Source: Uloborus plumipes | Lineage: Eukaryota > Arthropoda > Arachnida > Araneae > Uloboridae | Direction: 5' to 3' | DNA length: 64,000 nt | Assembly: GCA_038373865.1 (NCBI GenBank) | Contig: JAXGGA010002853.1 | Coordinates: forward strand, 49,450-113,449 | Shown: positions 44,325-55,521 of the stretch, one piece after another | Position numbering within the stretch: the first letter of the stretch is position 1 | How the letters are laid out: each line of letters starts with the position of its first letter | Position numbers and translations under genes: made by a program | Notes under the pieces: generated by a model | Told to the model about the DNA's origin: nothing | What the model saw: only the letters and a program-made list of their open reading frames with translations | Databases searched by the model: none

Positions 44325-44340
44325 CCACGCTCTGCTACCA
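44325..44340 (-). other. Primer binding site (initiator tRNA-Met)
   Basis: On the element strand TGGTAGCAGAGCGTGG lies three bases after the 5' LTR. Its first 11 bases are complementary to the 3' end of eukaryotic initiator tRNA-Met (…CTCTGCTACCA). Confidence 0.8.
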
Positions 44341-44343
44341 TTC

Positions 44344-44563
44344 TGATGTCAGATTTAGTTCTGCGCATTTGGAATTCGTGGATCTCATCTAATACGTCAA
44401 TCATGGAGCCTCATTGCCAGAACCAACAAAATAAACTTTATTTACAGTGTATATATATTACAAGAAAATTTGCATAAAGAAAAAAAGGTTGAACAAAAGT
44501 GATCTTCTTGATCGTTAAAGAATTTGCATGGAGCTGTGAAAAAAGACGCTCGATAGTCCAACA
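44344..44563 (-). repeat. 5' LTR of the copia element
   Basis: Same boundaries as the other LTR (starts TGTTGGACTATCG on the element strand). It would contain the promoter; no clear TATA assignment was made. Confidence 0.9.
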
Positions 44564-44891
44564 GTTATCTTATCAAGTTTAATGAAAATTAAATTAATAA
44601 ATTTAATGAAAATTAATTCACATTCTTTTAACTTAACTTGTTATGCCATGAAAAAAGTTACAAATATTAAAACTTAAATCCAGTTTTTAAAGAAGTTTTG
44701 TTTAAATGTTTAAAAACTATCAATTAGTTATCTTGTCAGTCAAGTTTAATGAAAATTAAATTAATAAATTTAATGAAAATTAATTCACATTCTTTTAAAT
44801 TAACTTGTTATGTCATGAAAAAGTTAAAAGTATTAAAAGTTAAATCCAGTTTTTAAAGTAGTTTTGTTTAAATGTTTTAATAACTATTAAT
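44564..44891 (+). repeat. ~165-bp tandem units, right part
   Basis: Two units (44564-44726, 44727-44891) with GTTATCTT at the start and ATTAAATTAATAAATTTAATG inside. With 39817-39978 they formed at least three units before the copia insertion. Confidence 0.75.
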
Positions 44892-44904
44892 TCGCTATTA
44901 TTAT

Positions 44905-45327
44905 CTTCAACCGTTTCACTATTTGGCGTACCTAACGCACCCAATATATAAAGCAGAAATCCTAAATGATGAACAAAAGAAAATAGATCGAAAATGGTTG
45001 CTCGAAATCCAACCAAATTCTGTTGAGCATTTAATTGCATTTGAAGCCGAATCTGCCCCCTATCCCGGTAGCTACTTTGCGGTTCAGAATATCCCAGCAA
45101 AAACATGGCGGAAAGGTTTAAAAAAACAGCAACATTTCTGCCGAATTTGTACAGCTGATGGTACAATTACATTCCAGCCAATGTAGCTCAGCATCTATTG
45201 AGAGAATCTTCTCGAGTTTTGGACTCATACATTCTAAACTCAGAAATAGACTTGGCGTCCAAAAAGCATCAAAACTGGTCTTTTATTACCGCATACTCCA
45301 CGGGAAAAACGATTTAAATTGGGACTA
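44905..45327 (+). pseudogene. hAT transposase C-terminal remnant
   Basis: The first frame (from about 44923) ends near 45186. After a frameshift near 45180 the sequence reads SSASIERIFSSFGLIHSKLR, RLGVQKASKLVFYYR and GKNDLNWD, then a stop at 45327. The S-S-x-x-S-x-E-R-x-F-S block followed by N-R-L is the hallmark of the hAT C-terminal dimerisation domain. The upstream part (HPIYKAEILNDEQKKIDRKW, NPSVEH-like) fits the preceding region of the same protein. The catalytic core is missing. Confidence 0.65.
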
Positions 45328-45330
45328 AAT

Positions 45331-46574
45331 ACCTTAAGTAACTGTTAACTTAAGAGGTTTATTTTATGTATGTAAGTCTACAAATAATACTAGGCAAATG
45401 TGCACTATGCAATTTCTGCTTTCTAAAATTTATAAATTGTAATTAGGTTTACATTTTAATATACTGTTATTTATAATTATTTTTTATTCTTTAATGGTAG
45501 CAGCTCATTCATTTATTTTATTTTTCACATGGCTTCTAATTATGAAAATATTGAATCGTTCAGCTTATGCATAAATATTAAAGTTATTTAACTCTCATAG
45601 TTACAAATAGGAGAAAATTAGAAATTTGTTATAGCTGATTATTAATTACTGATTAACAATATCAATAAACAACATAATTTATAATAAAGTTTATTCATTG
45701 AAAAATAATTAATGTTATAGTCCCTTTGAGAGATGAACCTGGGCCCCCTGAGAAACAAAATATAAACTACGCCACTCCGCAAAATACCCTATCGCTTCGC
45801 TTATACACTACACAATAATGAAAAAACTAAAACTATCATATTAAAAAAATGAAACGTTATTTTGAATTGTTTCTAAAGATTTAAAGTCAAGTATTTGGAG
45901 ACAATTACGGAAAAAGTTTGAGAGTCCCATAACTACACTGACCGAATCTTCCTGGACATACGGCCAGTAAAGTTGGCGGCATATTGCAAGATTTGGCGTT
46001 TTTTCTTTTTGTTGTTGCTGGTTCTACGCGCCAAAAAGCAGTAATTTAACCCCCCCCCCCAAAAAAAAAAAACTCCAAATAAACCGTCAAATCTGCAGCT
46101 GCGGTGGAGTTGATACGTAAGTACCAAAAAACACAATAGGCATTGTTAAATATAGTAAATTTCGCCAATAAATTTTACAAGCCTTTCAGAGCTTGAATGC
46201 GCCCCCTTGCTGTGATTTAAGGTATTATAGCTAAAGAGGTGAAACATTGCAATTTTGCTAGGACAGAGCAGATGTCTTTTTTTCTCCAACAAACTTTGGT
46301 AAAATGAGGCTTCAATTTCTCAATATATTTGTTGTACAGAGCTTCTTTAATTCGGGAATTATGGATGCAGCGACAGCAGCAGAAATTGTTAAAATTTTAC
46401 CACGGGCAACGCCGTAGCAGGTAACTCTAGTAAATAAATAAAATAGGAATTATACAAAAATGTATATAAACATAAGTATAAAACAATGAATAAAAGAGCC
46501 CGAACACAGCAGTAGCGTTAAAGAATCAATGTGAAAATGCGCCTTTCTTTTCAATGCGCTTTTATTAGTGAGTA
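45331..46574. other. No gene recognised
   Basis: AT-rich DNA with a C-run/A-run junction near 46050-46070. No reading frame resembles a known family. Confidence 0.4.
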
Positions 46575-46599
46575 ACAGCCTCTAAGCAATGGTTAAGGC

Positions 46600-46795
46600 A
46601 GGAACATGCAATACGCCGCCAACTCGGTCTTTTCGATCCATGGTATGCAGTTTCGTGCTTATTATGCACTTATCAGCATGGAATACGGTATGGAACTCGG
46701 TTACTTTCGTATTCCATGCTGATGAGTGCATAATAAGCACGAAACTGCAGTCCATAGATCGAAATAACCCGGTTGGCGGTGTATTGCACGCTTTT
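46600..46795. repeat. Foldback repeat, arms about 90 bp
   Basis: The left arm (AACATGCAATACGCCGCCAA ... CATGGAATACG) and right arm (CGTATTCCATGCTGATGAGT ... GGCGGTGTATTGCA) are reverse complements with a few mismatches and a short loop near 46690. The two overlapping short reading frames on opposite strands mirror this symmetry. No TSD was fixed. Confidence 0.8.
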
Positions 46796-47098
46796 ATCAG
46801 TTTCAAATGTGGATTTTATTGTATGTTTGTATGTAACTCTGAATAAATTCACGTTCTTTGCAAATATGAAAGTAATATATTTAGTACTAATACTAAAGGC
46901 TAAACTATGTTTTTTTTAATGTTATAAAAGCATGAAAACTTTGCGGATTTTCAATAGTTTTGAAAATAAGAGTATCATGTAAAAGCGTATTAAAAAATAG
47001 AAATTATACTACATTTTAAAATTATTTTTTCAATTGTCTTTCTGGATGGAGCTTGGTTTGTGACCTTGCCATTGAACCTCGCCTTCTTTCTTTTTCAG

Positions 47099-47166
47099 GG
47101 AGCTAATCGTGAGCCCCCAAACTCCCCCAAACGCCAGTCGGAAAATTCGGGAGGAGCATCCAACAG
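47099..47166 (+). CDS. Possible single host exon (68 bp)
   Basis: A strong acceptor (CCTTCTTTCTTTTTCAG, 47082-47098) precedes and a consensus donor (GTGAGAT) follows. The segment is far GC-richer than its flanks. One frame reads GANREPPNSPKRQ then SENSGGASN, polar and Ser/Pro-rich like a disordered linker; a second frame is also open. The phase would be 22 codons plus two bases. I do not recognise the protein, and no neighbouring exon is evident in the window. It could be a remote exon of a gene with very long introns, or chance. Confidence 0.35.
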
Positions 47167-47242
47167 GTGAGATTCCTCGATGATATAACCTTATCGGCCG
47201 ATGTAACCGATGTTTGTTGTCTGCGCGGCGATTCATTGTAAT

Positions 47243-47261
47243 GGGGGGGGGGGGGGGGGGG
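47243..47261 (+). repeat. Poly(G) run, 19 bases
   Basis: The longest G-run in the window; a likely assembly weak point. Confidence 0.9.
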
Positions 47262-47620
47262 TTCGTCCCCATTTAATCTCGCGAATCTTGATGTGCTTGT
47301 TTGTGGCAGTGCTCTAGAGTCCTAAAAATTTATACATGTACTAGCAGTGCGGCACGGCTTGCGCTCGTGCTATAATTCAAAAAAAATCCATTTGAGCTGG
47401 AGTAAATTTCTCTTCCCACCCTGAAATAAAAAAGAATTTGATTCGTTAACTACTAATACGAAAGTTCCAAGCGTATTCAAACGAATTAATAAAAAGTAAT
47501 GACATGAAGACAACAACGGTTCCCCAAAACATCTTAAAAAAAAGTACCTAAATAAAAGAAAAAGTTTAAAAGCATCTAAAACCACCGTAGCAACGTGTTT
47601 AAGGTTACGTAATTAGATAA

Positions 47621-47993
47621 TCTCCCCAAAAACAACTCTGTTGTAAAAACATCCCCCGCCAAGAAAACCTTAAACACTCAGCCTTAAAAAGTTATGATAT
47701 CGAGTTTTCCCGCCAAGTTTGTGCCAAACTACTCCTCGCCTGTATGGATAGTTCGTTTAAATTGTTTTCAGTCCTGCCAGGCGGGAAGTTTTTACCCATC
47801 AAGCAACCACCTCACTTTACAAAACTTCCCGCCTAACAGTACTGAAAACAATTTAAACGAACTATCCATACAGGCGAGGAGTAGTTTGGCACAAACTTGG
47901 CGGGAAAGCTCGATATCATAACTTTTTAAGGCTGAGTGTTTAAGGTTTTCTTGGCGGGGGATGTCTTTACAACAGAGTTGTTTTTGGGGAGAT
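47621..47993. repeat. Palindromic MITE, arms about 165 bp
   Basis: The left end TCTCCCCAAAAACAACTCTG and its reverse complement at 47973-47992 bound two arms that match almost throughout (for example CGAACTATCCATACAGGCGA on the right). A ~40-bp loop lies near 47795-47820. Flanking TATC-type bases were not clear enough to call a TSD. Confidence 0.8.
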
Positions 47994-48031
47994 ATCACAT
48001 CTTTTTGCAATAATATTACCCCAACAGAACC

Positions 48032-48122
48032 TAACGTTCGATGGACGTTCAACGACATCAAAAGACGACTTTTGGACGTTTGAACGTCCATCAGGACATA
48101 AATGAACGTCCATCGGACGTTT
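48032..48122. repeat. Short cluster of GATGGACGTTC words
   Basis: GGACGTTC or its complement GAACGTCC occurs five times in 90 bp, in both orientations. It may be an end of a small element. Confidence 0.45.
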
Positions 48123-48285
48123 CGTGCTGTTGTTGTATTACTTTATCAGTTTTTTTCCCACTTCAACATTTTTCTTGGCAGCGGATATATGGCTTTCTTG
48201 AAGACATGCACTTAGCGCATAAGTTCAAGGCTCTACTTCAGTCGAGGATAAGTTTGAAATCAATCACAATGTACCACCCGAACTA

Positions 48286-48579
48286 AGGCCCCTATATAGA
48301 CGAGCCGGCGCATCAAGATTAAGTTTGACCACTTTGGATCCAGAGCGTGTTTGAGTGCTTGATAGGTTGTCTTTTCTGACAAGGTATCGCGTTTTGGTAA
48401 TTTTTCACTGTAAGCCATTATTAGCGGCACGTGAATTTGGCAAAGCTCAGCAATGCGCCAAAACTTCTTTTAGTAACCCTAGCTCCGCAACAATGAAAAA
48501 TTGAAAGTAAAAGTTTATAAGTTGGATCCAAAGTGGTGAAACTTAATCTTGATGCGTCAGCCTGTCTATATAGCGGCTC
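48286..48579. mobile_element. MITE with ~55-bp TIRs and TA target
   Basis: The ends contain CTATATAGACGAGCC against CTATATAGACAGGCT and then share CGCATCAAGATTAAGTTT and CACTTTGGATCC. TA lies outside both ends (48284-48285, 48580-48581). Confidence 0.7.
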
Positions 48580-48929
48580 TAACCCGAACAGACACAAAAC
48601 AAAGCTAGTTGCTAACAAGAACTACGATTAAATTAAAAATTAAGAAAAAAAAGAAAGAAAAAAACGACCCGACCTCCGATTAAAAAACTGCCGAACTCAT
48701 ATTAAAATAAACTAAATTGAAGACCCCTTTTAAAAGCTTTATGCAATAAAATCAATTACGAATATTTTATTTGTTAACAAATAGAAACTGGCAATAGCTG
48801 AAATTTTAAATAATTGAGTTTTCTTCCCTCATCGCCCGACAATGACAACAGTTTCCAATCACTTGAATAAATGCTCAGACGTTGAACAGAACTAGTTGAT
48901 AGAAATCGGACAAATTTTAAGCATTAATA

Positions 48930-50460
48930 ACTCCGCCCTGCGATGACCCCGTGGGGTAAATTTTGGTACACGTCCTCAATGTCTCATCGAGAATATTCAT
49001 ACCAAAAATCAACACTTAAGACCCCCGGGGAGAAAAGATACGGAAAGTATAAACTAGGGGGGAGGGGGTCGAAAAAACCCCTATGCCGAGCTTTGGGACA
49101 AAATAAATGTGGGTGCAAAATGAGAGCACAATCCGAGTTACCGTTTAGTCTGGACCCCTTTCAAACAATTTTTAAAAAGTGCGAAAAATAGCGATTTTTT
49201 AACATTTATCACCCCTCCCCCTGAGGGTTCTGGATGTTTTGCTTTAGTATGTGCCGTCAGGGGCCGCTGGAGATTGAGTATACCAAAAATGAACTCTAGG
49301 AATCTTTATGAGGCAGAGATACAGAGGGGTGAAAACCCCGGTTTGGTTACTCGCGTAATCAGTTCTTTGGTCGCTCTTTTATTTTTCTTGGCGACGGAAA
49401 TTTCTTGGCGGCTTGTATTTGGTTTTCTTGGCGGGGCGGGACGCTTCCGCGTCCCGTGATAACTTACAGCTAATTAATTCAAAAAAAAAAAAAAATAGCA
49501 ATAAAAAACAATAACAAAAAATATCACTCCGCTTAGATGAATTGTCTTAAATATTACCATAAAACACTAGCTGTCGTGGCCGTCACGAAACTTTCTTCTA
49601 TATCTATCTTATGAATTTACAAAATAAAATACGTACTCGCCGAACAATTGGAGACAGCTCCAATTTCCCAATTATCGTAATAACCCTGCAAATGCAGAAT
49701 CAATGAGCGTAATTGGAAATCATTGCAAAAGCCTTGTTTAGATTAATTGCAAACATTTTATTTGTTAGTAAAGAGAAATTGGCAACAGTTAAAAATTTCA
49801 AATCATTGAAAGTTTTCAGCTGTTTTGATAATTAAATAGCGTGAAAGCGATTTTTTAATGAATTAATTTTTCGCATTGGTGACTAAGCGCAAAAATCACC
49901 CCACCCTCCCCCTGGAGCGATTGGCGCCAAAATTTAATCGATGCTTGCTTCCATATTGAGTTAGTGTTATTCCAAATTTCATTCAAATCTCAGCAATATT
50001 TCTCGAGATACAGTAGGTGCAATGACAAAATAAGCACTTTTAATTGCCCCACCCCCCTTTGAGATATTGACACACAAATTGAATCAGCACCTATACTTTA
50101 CAGGGTCTACCTATGGACCAATTTTCGTTTGATTCCACCGGTTATTACCTGAGATATAGCAATCACCCCCGCGCAGAACACGTGCAATTGCTCCACCCCC
50201 TTGGAGAAATTCGCTAAAAAAAGTCAGGTGCACCAGTTCACATAGTGGCACATATGTGCAAACATGTTTGTTCGATTTCATGCAGTAGTTTTTGGTCTAG
50301 CGCGGCCACAAAAACTGGTCACACACATACAGACTCACACACAGACATTTTCCAAAAATGTCGAAATGGACTCAGCGCACCTCAAACGTGCAAATCCGTT
50401 AAAATTCGACATTCGAAAATTTTCACGAAACCAGTACTTTCTTCTATGTATTAGTTTTAG
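48930..50460 (+). repeat. Unclassified repeat with diverged ~170-bp modules
   Basis: Modules with CCACCCCCTTGG or CCCCTGAGG, a TTTCATTCAAATCTCAGCAA-like phrase, and GAGATATAGCAAT or GAGATACAGTAGG recur from 48950 to 50210. They are followed by a tail with TGGTCACACACATACAGACT, CGAAATGGACTCAGCGCACC and AGAAAGTAAAAATGGGGAAA. This could be the 3' untranslated part of a LINE, but no ORF supports it. Confidence 0.4.
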
Positions 50461-50830
50461 AAGAAAGTAAAAATGGGGAAAAAAAGGAAGAAAATAAAAT
50501 GAGAATGATAATAATAATTACTAAAAGGTAGACAATATTTTTATTTGAAGGAATGAATTTTATTTTGCATGCAGAGAAAAATTAAGTAGCTCGTTGTGTA
50601 TGTCTACCAATCGCAAAGACTGAGATTTTGGCAGACGTTTGGCGTTGAACAAACTGACGAGAATAAGCAATCTTAATTGAATCGTTTATTTCAGAAACCA
50701 CCTAAGGGTTCGTGTTTCAACTTTCGGAAAACTAAAAAAAAACTTTTGCAGCTTAAGTTAGTCTAGTCTCCTTCAAGTATTTTTTGCCAAATCAAAAACA
50801 TGCTATTGTAACAGACACGTTTAAGTATAG

Positions 50831-53461
50831 ACAAGAAGTTCTGGCAAGACTAAGCGAGTCAACTTTCCCGTACATCGCCATCAGCATTCTAGCATCTGAT
50901 CAATATGCTCTTGATTGTCTGAGACTGAAAATTATGTCAAACATAAATTTTTAACACGTTAAGCTGATTTCTAAAAACAAAAGATACCCCTATCATCAGA
51001 TGAAATATGAACGTAAAAAGTAAATAAACTAATAGATAAAGTTGTAGCACCTTTTAAAGAATATAACTGCTATAGTTCTTTCCTCAATCGTTTTTAAAAG
51101 AAATTAAAAATACAAAGCACATTTAATCAAAGAAAGAAAAAAAAAAACTTGTTCGTTAATAAAATGTCTCGAATTTCATTTTTAATCCGTTGCCAGTTGT
51201 TCCATAATAAAATGTTCTTGTGAATGAAAAATTTTTGTTACAAAAAAAATCGTCTGCCAAAAATAAAGAAGTTATTATAAAAAATAAAACAAATAAATAA
51301 ATAAACAAAAAAGTCGTCTTCACGGTCAGTCATTTTTTTTCTGAGCCTGCATTTCTGCCATCTTGCGGAGTCGTAGACGGAATCAGAGTCCTCACTAGTG
51401 ATGCAACGAATATTCGGCCGAGGCCGAATATTCGGCCTATTCGGCCCGTCCGCCGAATATTCGGCTTCGGCCGAATACCTATTTTACTATTCGGCCTTGG
51501 CCGAATACTGTGCAAAAACTGTATTTAATTTTCGCACTTTGACAGTTTTATGCATTTTTAATTATTCTTATCATGTTTAATGGATATTTTAAATGAAATC
51601 TTGTTATACTAGGATGCTTTATAATTTTTGAGGGTATTCACTAATTTTACTATCAACTTAAACTGCGTTTACTACAAACCTTGACCATCTTAACAAATGA
51701 AATAAATTTATACAAAATCATAGGATAAAGCAAAAAAAAAAAAAAAACGAACTACTTTTTCTTGCATATTACAAAGGTTGGTATACTTATTTTATTTCAT
51801 GAAACTAATTCTAATACACAAAAGATTTAACTTGATAAAATATAAGCATAACCCATACCTGAAACAGTAGTCAGCTCTTACTTTATCAAAAGGAAATATG
51901 TATAAAAATGGAATCGTATGATAGAAATATGCTTCTTTCCCGATCTTTTATTTAAAAAAAATTGAATATGAGAATTTAAAATATAAAAATAGCATTGTTA
52001 ATTTCCCTACATAACATTTCAAAATATTCTTTGTAATATTTGCAATTGTGAAAATCATAAAGCTAAGTTTTTCTGTACAAGAGATTATGAAGCAGAAAAC
52101 ATTTTTTGAAGATGTCTCTTTCTTTTTATTTTTTTCCTGAAATTTTACCAGATTTAGAAAATAAATGTTTATCACATTTGGTATATGTAGTGAACATCTA
52201 GTCCTGACAGGTACTTTCTGACCTGTTAGGATAGGTTAGGAAATTTAATTCTCACTACTTAAAAGCCCATTTCGTTTTTAAAAATATGGGTTCTAAGAAA
52301 TATAACAGTCAAATTTTCTCTTCGTGCCTACACTGATAAAAGAATGGATTTATCTAAATATAATTGTATTTTTTTGTATTAGAATACCTTCAGATATTAA
52401 CATTTCTCATAGAGAAATATGGTTTGTTGCAGCTAATTTTGGCAAATGTAAACACTAAATGCAATACAAAATCATGTGATACAACTCCATGCTGAATCAA
52501 TTCAGTTTACTTATTTTTTCTCCTTATTTATTTGAAAAAACTTTTTGAAATACTTTTTTAGAAGCTTAAATACAGAGCTCTGGTCTTAAAGCACAATTGG
52601 TTAGGAAATGCATTCTTCTTTGGTCTCCTTTTTGGTAATTTTTTGGCCGAATATGGCCAAATATTTTTGAAGTTTGAACTAATGTTACCATTTTCAAAAA
52701 AAAATTACTCCAAATTATTTTTTAAATCTTTAATAATGTGTATTGAACTCATATTCATAATAAAGTATGCTTTGAATGCCCTCTGTGCTTAGTTTATTGA
52801 CAAAAACAAGTTAACTATTCGGCGGCCGAATAGCCGAATATTCGGCCTTGCTTATGGCCGAATATTCGGTATTCGTTATTCGGCCAAATCACTATTCGTT
52901 GCATCCCTAGTCCTCACAGCAGATTATTCAGGAAATTACATAAATTATGTACCTCAAAACTATTTTCTTACAAAGGTAGTTTGAAGGAAATCCGCTTTTA
53001 AATTCAGGATCAACATTCAACTTAAATTTCCCCCGTAGTCGCTAATGTTAAGGCTTTTTTTTTTTTTTTGAGCGGTTCAACATTGAACGAATAACTATTC
53101 AAATTAAAAAGTGAAATATGGGAATGAGGCGTCCTGGCCGAGATCTTTGGAACAAAAAAAAGTTTGTTCAATTCGGACTATTTACTCAAAAGTTATTGGG
53201 TGGGGACAGGTTGTTTGAACGGTTGAATGTTGAACGAAAAAGTGGTTCAAATCGAAAATTTAAATACGAGAATGAAGTGTCCTTGACCAGATCTTTTGAA
53301 CAAAGCAAAGTTTGTTCAAATGGGACAGTTCATTCAAAAGTTTTTTAGGGGTATGGGGACAGACCGACAGACACACATTTTTCCCCATCTACCTTCCAAT
53401 TTTTACCCTACCAAAACCCTACCTTCCAATTTTAATTTTTCGATATGAATTTTACTTTTTT
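50831..53461 (-). mobile_element. Family X copy 2, main part
   Basis: On the minus strand the copy ends at the shared terminus (ACAAGAAGTTCT on the plus strand at 50831). It has the subterminal repeat near 50863 and the ~145-bp repeat near 53075-53350. It is split by a hAT (51396-52909). At 53461 it stops abruptly, and its missing 5' end is found at 55265-55372, beyond copy 3. Confidence 0.75.
51396..52909. mobile_element. hAT element, 1.5 kb, TTCGGCC-rich ends
   Basis: The left end TAGTGATGCAACGAATATTC and reverse right end TAGGGATGCAACGAATAGTG are flanked by the perfect 8-bp TSD GTCCTCAC (51388-51395, 52910-52917). ATTCGGCC or GGCCGAAT words occur about a dozen times in the left 110 bp and many times in the right 150 bp. 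The core is AT-rich and non-coding, so the element is a deletion derivative. The target is family X sequence, also seen uninterrupted near 62820. Confidence 0.9.
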
Positions 53462-55264
53462 AACCTACTTTCCCGTTAAAAATAAAAGAAAGACGAAAAA
53501 AGTATTAAAAGTAGCTTAATGCATCTAAAAAATATCGCCAAGTTAAAAAAATAAAAAGGCAAAATGAATATCTAAAAATTTGAAAGTAGGGTATTGAGAT
53601 GGAGAATTTGTGTGTCGGTCGGTCGGTCTGTCTGTCCCCCCCCCCCCCCAATAACTTTTAAATGAACATTCCGATTTGGACAAACTTTTTTTTTTGTTGG
53701 AAAGATCTCGGCGAGTACAGCTCATTCCCATATTTGATTTTTCGATTTGAACAATTTTTGGTTCAACTTTGAACCGTTCAAACAACCTGTCCCGCGATGC
53801 TAACTTTTGAGTGAACAGTCCGAGTTGAACAAACTTTTTTTTGTTCGAAAGATCTTATCAAGTATACTTCATTCCCGCATTTACATTTCCGATTTGAACA
53901 ATTTTTCGTTCAACATTGAACCGCTCAAGCAAGCTGTCACCCCTAATAACTTTTGAGTGAACAGTCCGATTTAAATAAACTTTTTTTTTGTTCGAGGGAT
54001 CTCAGCAAGGATACTTCATTACCGTATTTAAATTTTCATTTGAACATTTTTTCGTTCAACATTGAACCGTTCGAGCAACCTTTCCCCATCTAATAACTTC
54101 TGAGTGAACCATCCGATTAGAATAAACTTTTTTGTTGTTGGAAAGATCTCGGCGAGTACAGATCATTCCCATATTGGATTTTTCGATTTGAACAATTTTT
54201 GGTTCAACTTTGAACCGTTCAAACAACCTGTCCCGCGATGCTAACTTTTTAGTGAACTTTTTTCGTTCGAGGGATCTCAGCAAGGATACTTCATTACCGT
54301 ATTTAAATTTTCAATTTGAACATTTTTTCGTTCAACATTGAACCGTTCAAGCAACCTTTCCCCACCTAATAACTTCTGAGTGAACCATCCGAATGGAATA
54401 AACTTTTTTTTTGTTTGAAAGATCTCGGAGAGGCTCATTCCCATATTTTGCTTTTTGATTTGAACCATTTTTCGTTCAATATTGAACCGTTCAGAAAAAA
54501 ATTTAACATTAGCGCCGACGGGGAATTTAAGTTGAATGTTGATCCTGAACTTAATGTCGGATTTCCTTCAAACTAACTTTGTAAGAAAATAGTTTTGATA
54601 AATAATGTTTGTAAAGTACTTTTCTGAATAATCTTCTTTGAGGACTCTGATTCCGACTCCAACTCCGCAAACATGGCGGAAATGCTTTCTCAGAAAAAAA
54701 ATGACTGACTGTGCAGACGATTTTTTGTTTTATTCATTTGTTATATTTTATTTATTTATTATTATTATTTTTTTTTTTTTGGCAGACGATTTTTTTTTGT
54801 AACAAAAATGTTTCATTCACGAAGGCATTTTATTCTTTATTTATATTTAACAACTGGCAACGGATTAAAAGTGAAATTCGAGACATTTTATGAACGGACG
54901 AGTTTTTTTTTTCTTTTTTTTTTTTTTTTCTTTCTTTGATAAAATGTGTTTTGCTGTGCTTTGTACCTTTATTTTTTTTTTTTTGAAAACAATTAAGGAA
55001 TTTTTCTACGGAAGAACTGTAACAGTTACATTCTTTAAAAGGTGCGACAAAACTTTATTTATTCATTTATTTACTTTTTATGTGTCTATTTCATCTGATG
55101 AAAGGGGAATATTTTGCTTTTAGAAATCAGCTTTACGTGCTGAAAAGGTATGTTTGACATAGTTTTTAGTCTCAGATAATCAAGAGAATAATGATCAGAT
55201 GCTAGAATGCCGATGTCGATGTACGGGAAAGTAGGCTCGTCTAGTTCTTGACAGAACTTCTTGT
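53462..55264 (+). mobile_element. Family X copy 3, inserted in copy 2
   Basis: It starts AACCTACTTTCCCGT (53462) and ends with the subterminal repeat, hairpin and ACTTCTTGT (55264). The ~145-bp internal repeat is present about five times (53640-54500). Copy 2 continues on both sides, so both ends of this copy are exact: left junction in a T-run and right junction before TTAAC, as expected for TT-directed Helentron insertion. Confidence 0.75.
53650..54500 (-). repeat. ~145-bp minisatellite inside X copy 3
   Basis: Each unit reads, on the minus strand, CAAAAAAAGTTTGTTCAAAT, a CACTCAAAAGTTA phrase, a GGTTGTTTGAACGGTTCAA phrase, an AACCAAAAATTGTTCAAATC phrase and GATCTTTC. The GGTTCAA and TTGAAC words form short palindromes in each unit. 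The reading frames through it (such as SNMGM...RRDLSNKKK) are the unit translated. Confidence 0.8.
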
Positions 55265-55372
55265 TTAACTTCTATTTTGGATTTGAGATATTTTTTCGAT
55301 GCATTAAGTCAGTCTTCATGCTTTTTTCGTCTTTCTTTTATTTTTAACGGGAAAGTAGGCTAAAAAGAGTCT
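55265..55372 (-). mobile_element. 5' end of family X copy 2
   Basis: The reverse complement begins CTTTTTAGCCTACTTTCCCG and continues with the family 5' sequence to TTAATGCATC. It completes copy 2 across copy 3. Confidence 0.75.
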
Positions 55373-55521
55373 TTACTATGCCTAAATCAAAAAATACAAG
55401 TAGACTGACTACACGCTACAGTATGTCTGTATACAAAGATCTGGCATTATTTACTTTTTCAGCTTCTGGCAACTCCTTGTCAGTTGTTGGCCATTAGATG
55501 ACAGTGTCATAGAAGGCTTCT

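Larger units (their letters stand above)
39979..44563 (-). mobile_element. Copia-type LTR retrotransposon, inactive
   Basis: The element is on the minus strand, bounded by ~219-bp LTRs (TG...CA ends). It carries gag, protease, integrase, RT and RNase H in the copia order (IN before RT), a PBS complementary to the 3' end of initiator tRNA-Met, and a polypurine tract. The flanking 5-mers are ATTAT and GTTAT, a TSD with one change. Three in-frame stops and three frameshifts break the single long ORF expected for copia. The LTRs differ at only several positions, so the insertion is moderately young. Confidence 0.95.

Noticed and set aside
46582..46846. Two mirrored open frames rich in VLIMH and STKLH
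   Set aside because: They arise from the inverted repeat at 46600-46795.
48930..50460. LINE 3' end
   Set aside because: The tail is suggestive, but no reverse transcriptase or endonuclease frame lies upstream, so I kept it as an unclassified repeat.
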